Source: Thereva unica
Taxonomy: Eukaryota; Arthropoda; Insecta; Diptera; Therevidae
Reading direction: 5' to 3'
Length of the DNA stretch: 64,000 nucleotides
Assembly: GCA_949987705.1 (NCBI GenBank)
Contig: OX465281.1
Span: 1,218,001-1,282,000 of the forward strand
Each line of letters begins with the position of its first letter. Position 1 is the first letter of the stretch. Below the pieces are notes generated by a model. It made no database searches, was not told the origin of the DNA, and was given only the letters and a program-made list of their open reading frames with translations. The translations under genes and the position numbers were made by a program. Below, piece by piece: positions 12,621 to 23,740 of the stretch.

Positions 12621-13604
12621 AAAAATTGAGTAATACTTTCCAACACTAGTGATGCATTAATATCTCTTTCGTTCATATGCCTAATCATTGCCTGATTGCC
12701 CAGTGCTATGAGAATGATCTTTTCCTGGTTCACCCTCGATAGCCTAGGGTTCAAGGCGCTCGAATCGATGGTTAATTGTCTCACTAGCACGCATACCGAA
12801 AAAATAGGGACGCCACAAAAGTACGCACTCCCGCCACAGGCCGAAGATTTAAATATTTATTCGCTAAAGGCATGCACTCTCCCGCCCGGAAATCTAAAAA
12901 TTCAAATTCGTTTAGAAATACATCCTCATCGGCATAGACCATTCCACAGGCGAGTGTTGTTTTACCAAGCAGTCCCCCAACTAAGCACTAACCAAGTCCC
13001 TTGCTGCTTGACCTACGCAATCGAACGAGAACCCTTCTATTGAGTATGCTATTGACACCCTTTATGATCACCAAGATAATTACCTCTTTTTTTCGTCCTA
13101 TACATTTTTTTAAAACCATGCATTGCCCTCAATTGCGATAGAATGGTTGACAGTACAAAGAGGCATTACCTTTGAGCGGTAATCTTTATTATATATTAGA
13201 TATTTTCTTGCGAGGTCTGTTTTATTTTGGCCCTTAACTGATAATCTTATTATTAATGAAATCTAATCAGGGTCAAACAGATTAAAATTATCAAGATTTG
13301 GATCAAATTTGCTCACTCTGTAATGCACCTAAATGAAACGGGCAAAATACATAGACTAGGAATAAACGTTCCTCATGAACTATTCGACGCCAAGGCGGGT
13401 TCTGAAGTGTCCGACGATCTTAACTTACATACTTTTTCTGTCAGGATCAACATCTGCTACCCAAATAACTAAAACTCCCCATGCTCATGAAGTGCGTTTA
13501 TCAAGTAGTTTGCCAAAAAACATAGTACTACCTTCTCCGCCACTTAATGCAATGCCATTAAATGCTTACATTGCCAAATAGAAGATGTTCACTTTGCTGC
13601 GCCT
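12621..13604. other. Intronic DNA, nothing recognised
   Basis: The sequence is AT-rich with mononucleotide runs. Open frames at 12,696-13,043 and 13,375-13,581 show no domain and no splice context. Confidence 0.4.
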
Positions 13605-13717
13605 TTAAGGGCCTAATACACTCAATCGAGCAATTATAGGGTATCGCGCGCCCGCGAATATTAAGAAAACTATCCAACCAAATGAAATAATTTAAATTAG
13701 GTATTTTTAAGAAAACA

Positions 13718-13905
13718 TAAATCTAGCTATTCATGGTGGAAAATTTTAATATTTTTTATTAGTATATTAGTTATAATGGTTCAAAGTTCCGTACCTGCGC
13801 CCGGAAAATACTCCTATTTAGGTGGAAAAATTTTAAAATTTTTTTAATGTACGATAAACTTAAATCGATTATCTAGCTATTCATGGTGGAAAATTTTTGA
13901 ATTTT
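13718..13905 (+). repeat. Two direct repeats inside the TTAA element
   Basis: ATCTAGCTATTCATGGTGGA followed by an AT-rich run occurs near 13,720 and again near 13,873, about 155 bp apart, with a degenerate GGTGGAAAAATTTT copy between. This is a short, diverged tandem repeat. Confidence 0.5.
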
Positions 13906-14137
13906 AGCCTTCTTTCATGAGTAAATTATGTTTTAAAAATTGTCCACAAAATTTAAGAACGAAAATTCCCTAAAATTCTTCAGTTTTAATACATCAAATT
14001 TCCGCTCCAAGCAAATCTCTGCGCTAGTTGTATTCTGTATAAAGCATTTGCGTAATCATACACGAGATGCGTTTGTATAAGTGAGAGCTTCTGCTTCGGC
14101 TTTTGCAGGGGAAATTTCAAACCTTTTTTGTTGCAGG

Positions 14138-17100
14138 CAGGGATCGTAACTGTTATAACTTATATCGAAAAAATCAGAAAATAATCATTATTTTGAAACT
14201 TATATGATATAAAGCAACAGTAACAGTTAAATTTTACCAAAAATATTTAAAGTTATTTTTAACTATTATCTTTGACTAGTATTGTTTTAAATCTTTTAAA
14301 ATTGTTATTAAAGATTTTTTTCTTTTTTTGTTCGAAATAATAATTAAAATTGACTTTTATTTTTAAAATCAAAAATAACTGTTAAAAAAGACTTTTATTT
14401 TTTTCGGTCTTGCATAAAAGTCTTTCTAAGATTTTTATTTTTCCAGTTTTTTCTATAAAAGTCTTTGAAGACTTTTATTTTTAAAATATAAAAATAAAAG
14501 TCTTTTGCTGAAAACAGATAAATAGTCCATTCAAACCGTTAAGAAAATCGAACCCTAAAGGTTTTTGGGGTCGCTGATCACAAAAATCGGGGTCCTGCGG
14601 TCCTTAAACTTGGGCGTCACTCTTAAAAATGCAAAAAACACCCCTTTTTAGGGGTTTTTCGCGATTATTCCGAGAATAATGAAAACTAATGCAATGAAAT
14701 ACACTTTTTTTAATATTTATTTGCGAAGGTGGTTGATTTGTACTAAATTAACGCGAACTTTATGATAAGGGGTGATCCTAAAGGGTTGAAACCACCCCTA
14801 AATCGGCTACAAATAGAAAAAATTGTAAAAAAATTTTTCTTCAAGTATATGCTTCAAATACGATTGTGGGCGTACTGTCAGGCAAAACTAAATTATTTTC
14901 AACCCTTAAGGGGTTAAAACTACCCCCACAATTATAAAAATCAACTTTATATAAAAAAAATTAGAAAAATTTTTTGTTTTTTGCTTTTTGCTTGAAATTT
15001 GGTTCAAAAGGTATTATCAGCCATAGATTTATTATTTTAAACCCTTAAGGGGGTGAAACTACCCCTGCATTAAAATTGTAATTGAAAAAATTGACATTTA
15101 TTGTTTTGCATTAAAATTTTATTTTCCACTTTTATTCATTGAAACATTTGGAAAATTTCACTTTAAACCCTTTTTAAAGGGGTTAAACCACCCCTAAACC
15201 GAAGCAAAATAAATAATACATGGAGAAATATTTCTTTTCGTGGAATTTTTAAATAAAGTCAAAATGCAGGATAAAAACGACAATCACACAATAATTGGAA
15301 ATATGTACCCTAATGTATTTGAGTTACTTCTGAATAATGGGATGTTCCGTTTTTTTACAATGACATTTAGGCAGGTCAGTCTTTTGCTGAAAACAAATAA
15401 AATAGCTATCGTAGTTCGAAAATTACACTATAAAAACAATTGTGATATTGTGCTTAAAGCCTAGCACGTTGATCAGGCTATAGAAATTCTAACTAAAACT
15501 ATGTAAAAAATGATTTATTAGGTGGATAAATTGGTGCGGCTGATTTTATATTTTTGAATTTTTTGGCTCCCTGTTTAATTTCTACTTAAATTAGTAGTTT
15601 GGTAACCCCATTTCACTCCGTCAGGGGATGAATTTCGAAAAATCGATTCTTAGTGAATGTCCACGACATTATAGAGATGCACTGTCAAAATTAAAGCCCT
15701 TCAGCTCCAGCGGTTTGGGTTACCCCATTTAACCCCCTTAGGGGATTAATTTCAAAAAATCGCTTCTTAGTGGATGTCCACGTCATTAAAGGGATGCACT
15801 GTCAAAATTTCAGCCCTATAGCTCCAGCGGTTTGGAAAAACCCCATTTCACCCCTTTAGGGGATGAATTTCGAAAAATCGCTTCTTAGTGGATGTTTACG
15901 TCATTAAAGGGATGCACTGTCAAAATTTCAGCCCTATAGCTCCAGCGGTTTGGAAAAACCCCATTTCACCCCTTTAGGGGATGAATTTCGAAAAATCGCT
16001 TTATAGTGGATGTCCACGGCATTAAAGGGATGCACTGTCAAAATTTCAGCCCTATAGCTTCAGCGGTTTGGAAAACCCCCATTTCACCCCTTTAGGGGAT
16101 GAATTTCGAAAAATCGCTTCTTAGTGGATGTCCACGTCATTAAAGGGATGCACTGTCAAAATTTCAGCCCTATAGCTCCAGCGGTTTGGAAAAACCCCAT
16201 TTCACCCCTTTAGGGGATGAATTTCGAAAAATCGCTTTATAGTGGATGTCCACGTCATTAAAGGGATGCACTGTCAAAATTTCAGCCCTATAGCTCCTGC
16301 GGTTTGGAAAAACCCCATTTCACCCCTTTAGGGGATGAATTTCGAAAAATCGCTTCTTAGTGGATGTCCACGTCATTAAAGGGATGCACTGTCAAAATTT
16401 CAGCCCTATAGCTCCAGCGGTTTGGAAAACCCCCATTTCACCCCTTTAGGGGATGAATTTCGAAAAATCGCTTCTTAGTGGATGTCTACGTCATTATAGG
16501 GATGCACTGTCAAAATTTCAGCCTTATAGCTCCAGCGGTTTTGAGTTGACCCTATTTCACCCCCTTGAGTTGATCGTGTGGACCGAAAGGGTCGAACCCA
16601 CATCCCAACTAGTTTCTATTTGTAGCCGATTTAGGGGGGTTTCAACCCTTTAGGATCACCCCTTATCATAAAGTTCGCGTTGATTTAGTACAAATCAACC
16701 ACCTTCGCAAATAAATATTAAAAAAATGTATTTCATTGCATTAGTTTTCATTATTATCGAAATAATCGCGAAAAACCCCTAAAAAGGGGTGTTTTTTGCA
16801 TTTTTAAGGGTGACGCCCAAGTTTTAGGACCGCAGGACCCCGATTTTTGTGATCAGCGACCCCAAAAACCTTTAGGGTTCGATTTTCTTAACGGTTTGAA
16901 TGGACTATTTATCTGTTTTCAGCAAAAGACTTTTATTTTTATATTTTAAAAATAAAAGTCTTCAAAGACTTTTATAGAAAAAACTGGAAAAATAAAAATC
17001 TTAGAAAGACTTTTATGCAAGACAGTCTTTTTTAACAGTTATTTTTGATTTTAAAAATAAAAGTCTTCCCATAAGAGTTTTGGAAGACTTTAAAAATAAA

Positions 17101-17359
17101 AAACAAAAATAAGAGTTTTTAATGACCTAAAACTTTTTTAGTTAAATATAACTGTTATTGTTTATTTAAAAAATTTAAATTAATTTTAACTATTAAACTT
17201 GACTTTTATAATAAAAGTCTACAATTTAAAAGTAACCCCACCACCGCGTAGAACTCGCTACTCTGAGTATCCAGTATAAATTTTATGCAGATCAGACAAC
17301 ATTTACTATTTGATTTTTTAAGTCAAAAATACAAATATAACAGTTATTTACGATCCCTG
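14138..17359. mobile_element. hAT-like non-autonomous foldback element with satellite core
   Basis: The element starts CAGGGATCGTAA and ends TTACGATCCCTG, hAT-type CAG...CTG termini. It is bounded by a perfect 8-bp duplication, GTTGCAGG (14,130-14,137 and 17,360-17,367), the hallmark of hAT insertion. The arms form a long inverted repeat. 14,340-14,825 is nearly the complement of 16,608-17,062, sharing the AAAAGTCTT-rich block, the 'ACCGCAGGACCCC' block and the AACCACCTTCGCAAATAAAT block. Between the arms lie diverged GGGGTTAAACC-type motifs (14.8-15.2 kb) and an eight-unit 118-bp satellite. No transposase frame exists, so it must have been mobilised in trans. Confidence 0.85.
15605..16566 (+). 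repeat. 118-bp tandem repeat, about eight units
   Basis: The landmark GGGGAT(G/T)AATTTC recurs at 15,624, 15,741, 15,859, 15,977, 16,095, 16,213, 16,331 and 16,449, giving spacings of 117, then 118 six times. Each unit carries ATCGCTT...TAGTGGATGT, GGGATGCACTGTCAAAAT and GCTCC(A/T)GCGGTTT. The middle units are nearly identical, while the edge units have diverged, so the array probably grew by unequal exchange after the element formed. Confidence 0.95.
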
Positions 17360-18206
17360 GTTGCAGGCATGGATGGTGATCGTATTTTCGGGAAAAAATA
17401 AAATCTGAGGAAAAATCGGTTTGTTTGGCAAGAATTTTAATGACTTGCTTGATGGTGATTTCCTTGATTTGAGAATTTAGGGATTCTTGCCCGGTGGTCA
17501 GGTAGTGATCAATCGGTGTTTATTATCTTGGCTTTATGAAAAACCCAAGAAAATATTTTAATGGCAAATACTACCTTCATGTAATAATTAAGTTTTATGA
17601 CATCCTTGTTTTTCGTTATTGTCTTTTTAGCCGTAACAACTTCCCGGAACTAAATTCGCAAAAAAGGTGTATCCCTTGCATTGGTATTTTACAACATGAG
17701 TGTAGATAAATTTTGCGTTAATTCATTTTTTATGGTTTTTATTATTTTTGTATGTAAATATGGGCTTTGCTGGACCTCTGGGTTAATTTGGTAGGAGGTC
17801 CGGAAATTCGGAAAGTCGGGGGTGTTTTTCAGATTTTTTAGTAAAGGGGGTGGGAGCCAAACAAAAAAAACTAGTATCTAGCACTTGCTAAATTTCAAAT
17901 CAACAAAAGCAGCGATATCAAAATTTCACATGAATGAAAAATTTAAATATCAAACAAAAAAGATCTATTCTCATATCCCATGACAGGAACAAGTTCGTAG
18001 AGTGCATTACTGCGACATTAATTCAATTTCCATTCATAATTATCTAACACTGGCTTCAATTTCTAGCCGGCGACACCGCAGAAGAGATTTCTTGAAAGTC
18101 GCCAGAAAATTTACCTCGGGCACGCACTCATAAAGTAAAGCCCAACAAGACATACGAATGCAGCCGAACCCCTTTATTGTGCAAAGATTTCCCCTCCGGC
18201 GGCCGT

Positions 18207-18232
18207 GTTGTGCACTGCAAGCAGTGCACAAC
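18207..18232. repeat. Perfect 12-bp-arm palindrome
   Basis: GTTGTGCACTGC, a two-base AA centre and GCAGTGCACAAC form a perfect inverted repeat. It is followed directly by AGGTAATT, which resembles a splice donor. It is too short for a miRNA hairpin; a dimeric protein-binding site or chance are alternatives. Confidence 0.5.
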
Positions 18233-18377
18233 AGGTAATTTTGACTGTGTTAGGATGTTTTTGAGATTGGGTTAGTTTAATTTTGTGACTGTATTTTTTT
18301 TTAAGCTTCCCTTAATATTTTGTTGTTGGAACTGAATTTCATGTTGGACTTCGTCGCTGAGTGTATTAGGGCCTTAA

Positions 18378-20702
18378 GACTTCGAGCCGATTGAGATTAA
18401 AATTAGTGTGAACACAAACAAATTTTCTTGTTAAAACAATTGCTATGGTCATGTTAAATTAAAGCCGTACAAATCGATTATCATGTCAATAGAGAGTTAA
18501 GTGGGCACCTTTCGTCAATGTTTTGTGAAATAAACAACAACTTATTAAATCAATTATTACTGTAAATATCGACGGATATTTTGTTATGTTAGAGGTTGGA
18601 TGTTTCTTGTCGTGTTCTTGTTATTTTATGTAGTCTCCCTGTAGCTTTTAGCGAATATCAGAACATTGTCTACCATCACTACTCTCTTAGAGCTCTAGGT
18701 TTGTGCTCTCTTGCCTAGATATAGTTTAAATCCAAGTCCACAAAAAATCTTGCATCTTAAAAACATCACTTAACTTTGGGAACCACGATAGTAAAAAAGT
18801 TGCTCATCATCAAAGCTCTTTATTTTTCTAGTTTCATAATGGAGAAAGCAATCTGCAAAGAACTTGCAAAAAACAAGAAAAATTTATTAATTTCCTTTTT
18901 CACACATAATTCACTCGTTTTTCGCCTCTTGTTCATTAGGAATTCCTCTGCGAAAAAATTCCTCCACAAAAACAAATTCTGAAAGTAGCTATTCCCACCA
19001 TTGTACTCCTCCTCCTCCTATCAATGAAACCGATACTGGCTTCTGCCTTGTATATCTTACAACTCCCCAACAATAGAAAAGTGCACAAACCTCTTCTCGT
19101 ACGAAGAAGCTTCAATTGCAAGACATCCATCACACGACTCAGTCTTGAGTGCTCCATGTACCAACAACGAACCCCTTAGCACTTGAAACCAGTTATGTCT
19201 TCGGTTGGTCTTGATCTAAATAGGCAACGAACCCATATGCACCTCCTTCTCCTACTTAACCTTCAATTAGGCTTAAGTGTAGTAGGCTTAATTACGACAG
19301 GCTTAAGTTCTCTTTTCAGTTTGAATTGCTATTGGAATGTCACCAGCAAAATCGATTGGAGTGCATCCCACGTGGCGCCCAACAAGGTGTTTGGCCTGCT
19401 GCAAAAGTAATCAATACCCGCAAGGTCTTATCACAGCGCGAAGCCGTCAATGGTGAAGTGACTTGTGATTTCTCGCAATTAATTCAATAATAAAAGCGTC
19501 ACTCCAAATGTCTAATTATGTGGCCCAATAAATTAAGAGCCGTATCTTAATTAAAAAATTCATAAATAATTAATTATGACGATGTAAAACTCGCAGCAAC
19601 AGAAATTAATCGTTCTAAACGTCTTTGGTGCGCTTGATTGATTCTCACTTGATCAGCGATCGTTCGTCGGATACCTGATCGTACTCGGCACACACTGTCC
19701 AGATTGATGTCGTACAAAACGAGCAAAAAGTCGGTTTAATGTGGATCTTACGAGCAGTCGTTTCTTGTCTACTTCCTGGGCGTAAGCCTAGCATAATTGC
19801 TACATGGAGATTTGGGGATCGACCTGCAAAAACAGCCATAAACAATCTCTGGACACGATCACAATGGGTTTATATTCGCTCGTTAGATTTCGATTGTGTT
19901 TTTTTATTACAGTATTACTGTTGCTATTGTTACACCTGTTGAGATTGCTTTGTTCGAGAGGTTAGGTATTGACAGGTTTATTAAAGCTCTTAACAGGTTC
20001 TAATCGCCTTTTTTAGATTTTGGTTTGGCCATATTTTTGGCATCTAATAACTCGAACCAAAAATTAAATTAGGGATTGATTTTTTCATCGCAAATCCAAT
20101 AAATATTTCACAATAAACTAAAGAAACACAACTCCAAATTCAGCTGTGCTGAAACTGATCATTCGAATATTTCCTTAAGAAGAACTCGACCCAGCACATT
20201 TATAGCGATCGTGTCAACCAATCGGCACTATTATATTCTGCGATTCGATTGTACGTCGGAGTTAAAAAGGATTCCGGATGGTATTAGGAACAACAATAAA
20301 TAAATCTCTATAGTTATGCCTCTCGATTGCGTGTTGTCACGGCGTTTTCGTAAGATTTAGTGATCTTACCATAGTAGGAGATCACACGATTCGAGTCAAT
20401 GAATAAAAATGTCATTTTCTTAACGAAGCGGTTTATAGAGAGTAGTTGGACTGGCAAAGCTGTGGATGGTCGGCGTGGGGATTAGTTGTGAAATAATGCT
20501 TAAATATTTACCGCACGAGAGGAGCTCACTAATGGCCAAAAGGTTTTCACCAATATTTATGAATTGCAGGGATTTTCTTGCATGATTGTAAAATCTCACC
20601 TCTGTTTATAAAATAGCATTTTACCACTAGTTTTATTTTGAAAATAAACTAGTAATAGTGCTGAATATTAGAATTTTAGTTAGTTGTTGGTTAATTAAGT
20701 TA
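18378..20702. other. Intronic DNA, mostly unrecognised
   Basis: The sequence is AT-rich. At 19,373-19,387 TGGCGCCCAACAAGG resembles a lysine-tRNA primer-binding site of LTR retrotransposons, but no LTR pair or gag/pol frame accompanies it. Confidence 0.35.
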
Positions 20703-21598
20703 AGGTGCCTGTAAACGAGCAACAAAAAATGCACATTGCCGGTAATATTTCAGAAAAAGATGGCTCGGCTATATGTTTGAAAATGTGTGGACGATACTAT
20801 TGCTGGGCAACTTGTAATCAGACATATTTTCGCAATGACAGGACTCCATCCTGCGGTATGCAGAGGCCCCTGTGTTTACCACTCTACTCTTCTCTAAGCG
20901 TTTGTTGAATATCAGAGTTCTAAGAATGCGGATGATCCACTAACTTTAACCATTGTAGATACCATGCTAGATTGTTGAAAGCGCTACTTCATCCGGTACG
21001 GTATCAATCAATTTTCCTTTACAATATGCGTGCTTTGGTATAGAATTTTTAAGGTACATAACTAAGATGTGTTCTAGGGTCTTAAGGATAAAGGATGACG
21101 AGCTTATCCGCATATAATCATTTACGATATCTAACTGTAAGAATTGCCATATTATATATTGAAGCAAAAATGCAGCCTATGGCTGGGAGACGCCATGAAC
21201 TTAGTCAAGGGGGTCTCCTGGAACTCTGCACGTATTTGGGTGCGGTTTGGTTCGCCGGGTACTATAGATTCATGGATCCCGAACCCAGACAACGTACACC
21301 CTACACCGCCCACAACTATTCCATCGTTAGGCCATACTAACATACTTCTAGTCCAAAGAAAATTTCGAAATCATTTTTAAATAGCCGGCAATGTTTAAAT
21401 AATTTCGCTCTACGACCGATATCAAAGGCAACATGCCGGCCAGTAGTTGCAATATGGCCAGTATCGTCGGGCTATACGGATATATTGCCGGCAAGTTTGA
21501 ACATATTGATGGAAATAATGCTGAATTTTCAGCAATGTTGTTCAGCCAGTATTGCCGGCCACACATTGCTGAAAAAGGTTGCTCGTTTACAGGCACCT
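20703..21598. mobile_element. TTA-flanked inverted-repeat element (PIF/Harbinger-like)
   Basis: The left end, AGGTGCCTGTAAACGAGCAA, is matched by its complement at 21,579-21,598. TTA flanks both sides (20,700-20,702 and 21,599-21,601), the 3-bp TWA target of PIF/Harbinger elements. Inside each end a CATTGCCGG or TGTGGCCGGCAATAC motif is followed by a TTTCAG or CAGCAATG segment, so the arms extend with divergence. No transposase is visible; the 0.9-kb body is non-autonomous and may contain further insertions. Confidence 0.75.
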
Positions 21599-21729
21599 TT
21601 AGGTTTATAACTTCAAATACTCCCGAAGAAAACATTCAATCAGTGGTTTCAATAACTGATCCTTTGAAATAATGGAATCATTAAAATAATATTTCAATAA
21701 GTAATGTCAACCTCAATAGCCTAGATATC

Positions 21730-22740
21730 GTCCAACTGCCATCCAAGCGTATTCGAACTCTGCAGGCAGTGGGCAGGCCTATTCCCTATGAGCTGGAGAC
21801 GGGTCGTTTTCATCCCAAAGATAGGGAGATGAGGTCGCGAATCTGCGAAAGACTATAGGCCGATTATCCTGACCCGTAAAAGTGGCTCTATTGTCACCAG
21901 CTCAACATGCCTATCTCAGTGATAAATCCACCAAGACAACTCTGCACGAAGTGATGGGAAGTATCGAAAAGACCCTATTACAAACAATATACTTTGGAAG
22001 CTTTCTTAGATATACAAGGCGCATTTAACAACGTGCGTACTGAATCGATTCGAGAAGCTCTCATAGACCTAAACGTAGAAGCAAGTCTGAGGCATTGTCC
22101 AGCAGCTATGCCCAGCTCGAGAATAGTCCAAGCGGATTTGGGAACCGCTAACAGAGGTACACCACAAGGAGGCATCATCTCCCCAGTGGTTAGTAACGAT
22201 GAATAGTATACTTCCAAAACTAGAGAAAAGCGGAGCTAAAAAATTAGCATTCGCAGATGACCTAGTGCAGGGATACCTAAATAAAGTTGGCAGCTGGGCA
22301 AGAGAGAAAACGAAGATTCCCTTCTTCAATTTCCCCTGGTAGGAGGGGCATACCCTCACCTTATTCTCCAGAGGGAAATTTTTGGGTCTAATACTGGATC
22401 CCAAACTCAAATGGAAGATGAACATCGGCGAAAGGGTAAAGATAGCCTGTATAGCCTTCTACGCTTGTAAAAAGACTTTTGGCAAAAGATGGGATTTTAA
22501 AGATGTACACAGCTGTGGTACGCCCAATTCTTACGCAGCCAACCCTCTATCAAAGCTCTGGATTCAGTAATGATACGCTCGAAGTTAGTGGAGTGGTGAA
22601 GAGCTGAACTAGATATGCTTGGTAGAAAGCACAACGTGACTCTCGTCTGGGTTTCCGGTCATAGGAGCATAGAGGGGAACGAGAATGTCGACTGCCTAGC
22701 CAAGCTCGGAGTCTCTCACCGGAGCTCGGGGATCTAGATG
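21730..22740 (+). mobile_element. I/R1-like LINE fragment (RT and RNase H)
   Basis: In broken frames on the + strand I read an RT segment at 21,990-22,200 (FLDIQGAFNNVRTESIREAL, then RGTPQGGIISPVV), ADDL near 22,255, a post-RT segment at 22,385-22,425 (LGLILDPKLKWKMNI) and an RNase H segment at 22,635-22,720 (VTLVWVSGHRSIEGNENVD). The domain order fits the RNase H-bearing I/R1 group. Several internal deletions and stops make it inactive. Confidence 0.8.
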
Positions 22741-22854
22741 GTTAGCAGCCAATTGGTGGAGTCGAAATCCGGTCGCTTTGGAGGCACCCCTTCACCTACC
22801 TTCACCTTTTTCAACTAACTACCATTTCTTCATAACTATTTTCATTCCTTACAG

Positions 22855-23019
22855 AAGTTGCCCCCTATGAAACACTCAAACGTCGCGATCGTGGCGAAAA
22901 TGTTAAATTTTGGTTGGAAGATCTATTACACCTTTTCGATGATCCGTGTAAAATTATTTACGAGGGATATGTTAATTTGGAGTTTGGCTTCTACAAGATT
23001 ACTTCGTATTTAAGCAAAG
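22855..23019 (+). other. Unassigned exon-like segment, phase 1-1
   Basis: A good acceptor (TTTTCATTCCTTACAG/AAG at 22,854/22,855) and a usable donor (CAAAG/GTTAGG at 23,019/23,020) bound 165 nt. In one frame it reads as 54 well-formed codons (VAPYETLKRRDRGENVKFW..., ending FYKITSYLSK) with one and a half codons shared at the junctions, a symmetric phase-1 exon. It lies 440 bp before the CH2 exon. Its donor phase does not fit the phase-0 start at 23,461 but fits the exon at 24,724. I do not recognise the peptide. It could be a cassette or mutually exclusive shot exon, an exon of a nested gene, or a captured gene fragment. Confidence 0.35.
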
Positions 23020-23460
23020 GTTAGGGTATGTCCTCTATACTACTAGTCTTCATATAAGGGTGCATAGTCTAAAAATAATTTTGGTTTAAAAGGGTGGATG
23101 GAGGGTAGCTCGTTATAATGACATTTAGTTCGATACCAAAGTTCGAGGCAAAGTTCATCCAGAGTAAATGAAGAGTATTCCACTTAGGCTGAATTTGTTT
23201 CCCGCTATTCTTTTTCTGTAGCACAATTGAACTATAAATAAATAAATACTTGTACTGCTTTTGTATAAAAGAACTACAGCTACTTAGCTTTGTTTTTTCA
23301 CTCTTCCATATCTTCACTTAGTTCTTCTTTTCTTAGAACAGGAAATTTTCAGTTTAGTCTGCAAGTTCAAAGCTTATATCTAAAAACAATAAAATTCTTG
23401 TGAAAAAATAAGTTAAATAATGAATTGTTTACTAACGTCTTCTTTATTTTTATATTTTAG

Positions 23461-23740
23461 ATCTCCGATATTGTTGTTGGCAAAGAGGACAACGTATCAG
23501 CACGTGAAGCTCTATTGCGTTGGGCTCGTCGATCCACGGCACGTTATCCTGGCGTCCGTGTGAACGACTTTACAGCATCCTGGCGTGATGGCTTGGCATT
23601 CTCAGCAATCGTTCACCGAAATCGACCAGATCTGCTTGACTGGCGAAAGGCTAGATCTTCTCGACCACGTGAACGTCTTGAAACTGCATTCCACCTTGTC
23701 GAAAAGGAATATGGAGTTACACGTCTACTTGACCCCGAAG
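23461..23740 (+). CDS. shot: shot exon: first part of CH2 actin-binding domain
   Basis: The acceptor TTATATTTTAG precedes ATC in phase 0, and the donor GAAG/GTAAGT at 23,740/23,741 is phase 1. The exon encodes ISDIVVGKEDNVSAREALLR, the RYPGV and VNDFTASWRDGLAFSAIVHR motif of type-2 calponin-homology domains, then RPDLLDW and GVTRLLDPE. These are near-identical to insect Short stop as I know it. In spectraplakins CH1 and CH2 together bind F-actin. CH1 was not found anywhere in this window, so CH1-containing transcripts must bring it from upstream. The nearest upstream in-phase coding exon is at 10,665-11,243. Confidence 0.95.

Larger units (their letters stand above)
13609..18373. mobile_element. 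TTAA-flanked inverted-repeat element (host of hAT insertion)
   Basis: The left end, GGGCCTAATACACTCA at 13,609, is matched in inverse by TGAGTGTATTAGGGCC, ending at 18,373, with one transposed G/C. Both are flanked by TTAA (13,605-13,608 and 18,374-18,377). TTAA is the piggyBac target, but the ends do not match canonical piggyBac termini. Without the inserted hAT unit it would be about 1.5 kb. No transposase is seen. Similarity is limited to about 16 bp at each end. Confidence 0.4.

Noticed and set aside
19373..19387. Primer-binding-site-like TGGCGCCCAACAAGG of an LTR retrotransposon
   Set aside because: No flanking LTR pair, no polypurine tract and no gag or pol frame nearby. A 9-10-base resemblance is not enough.
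1..23460. CH1 half of the actin-binding domain
   Set aside because: I looked for the KKTFTKWVN, DLRDGHNL and LVNIRAEDIVDGN-type motifs and did not see them. CH1 exons are presumed upstream of the window, though a short exon could have been missed by eye.
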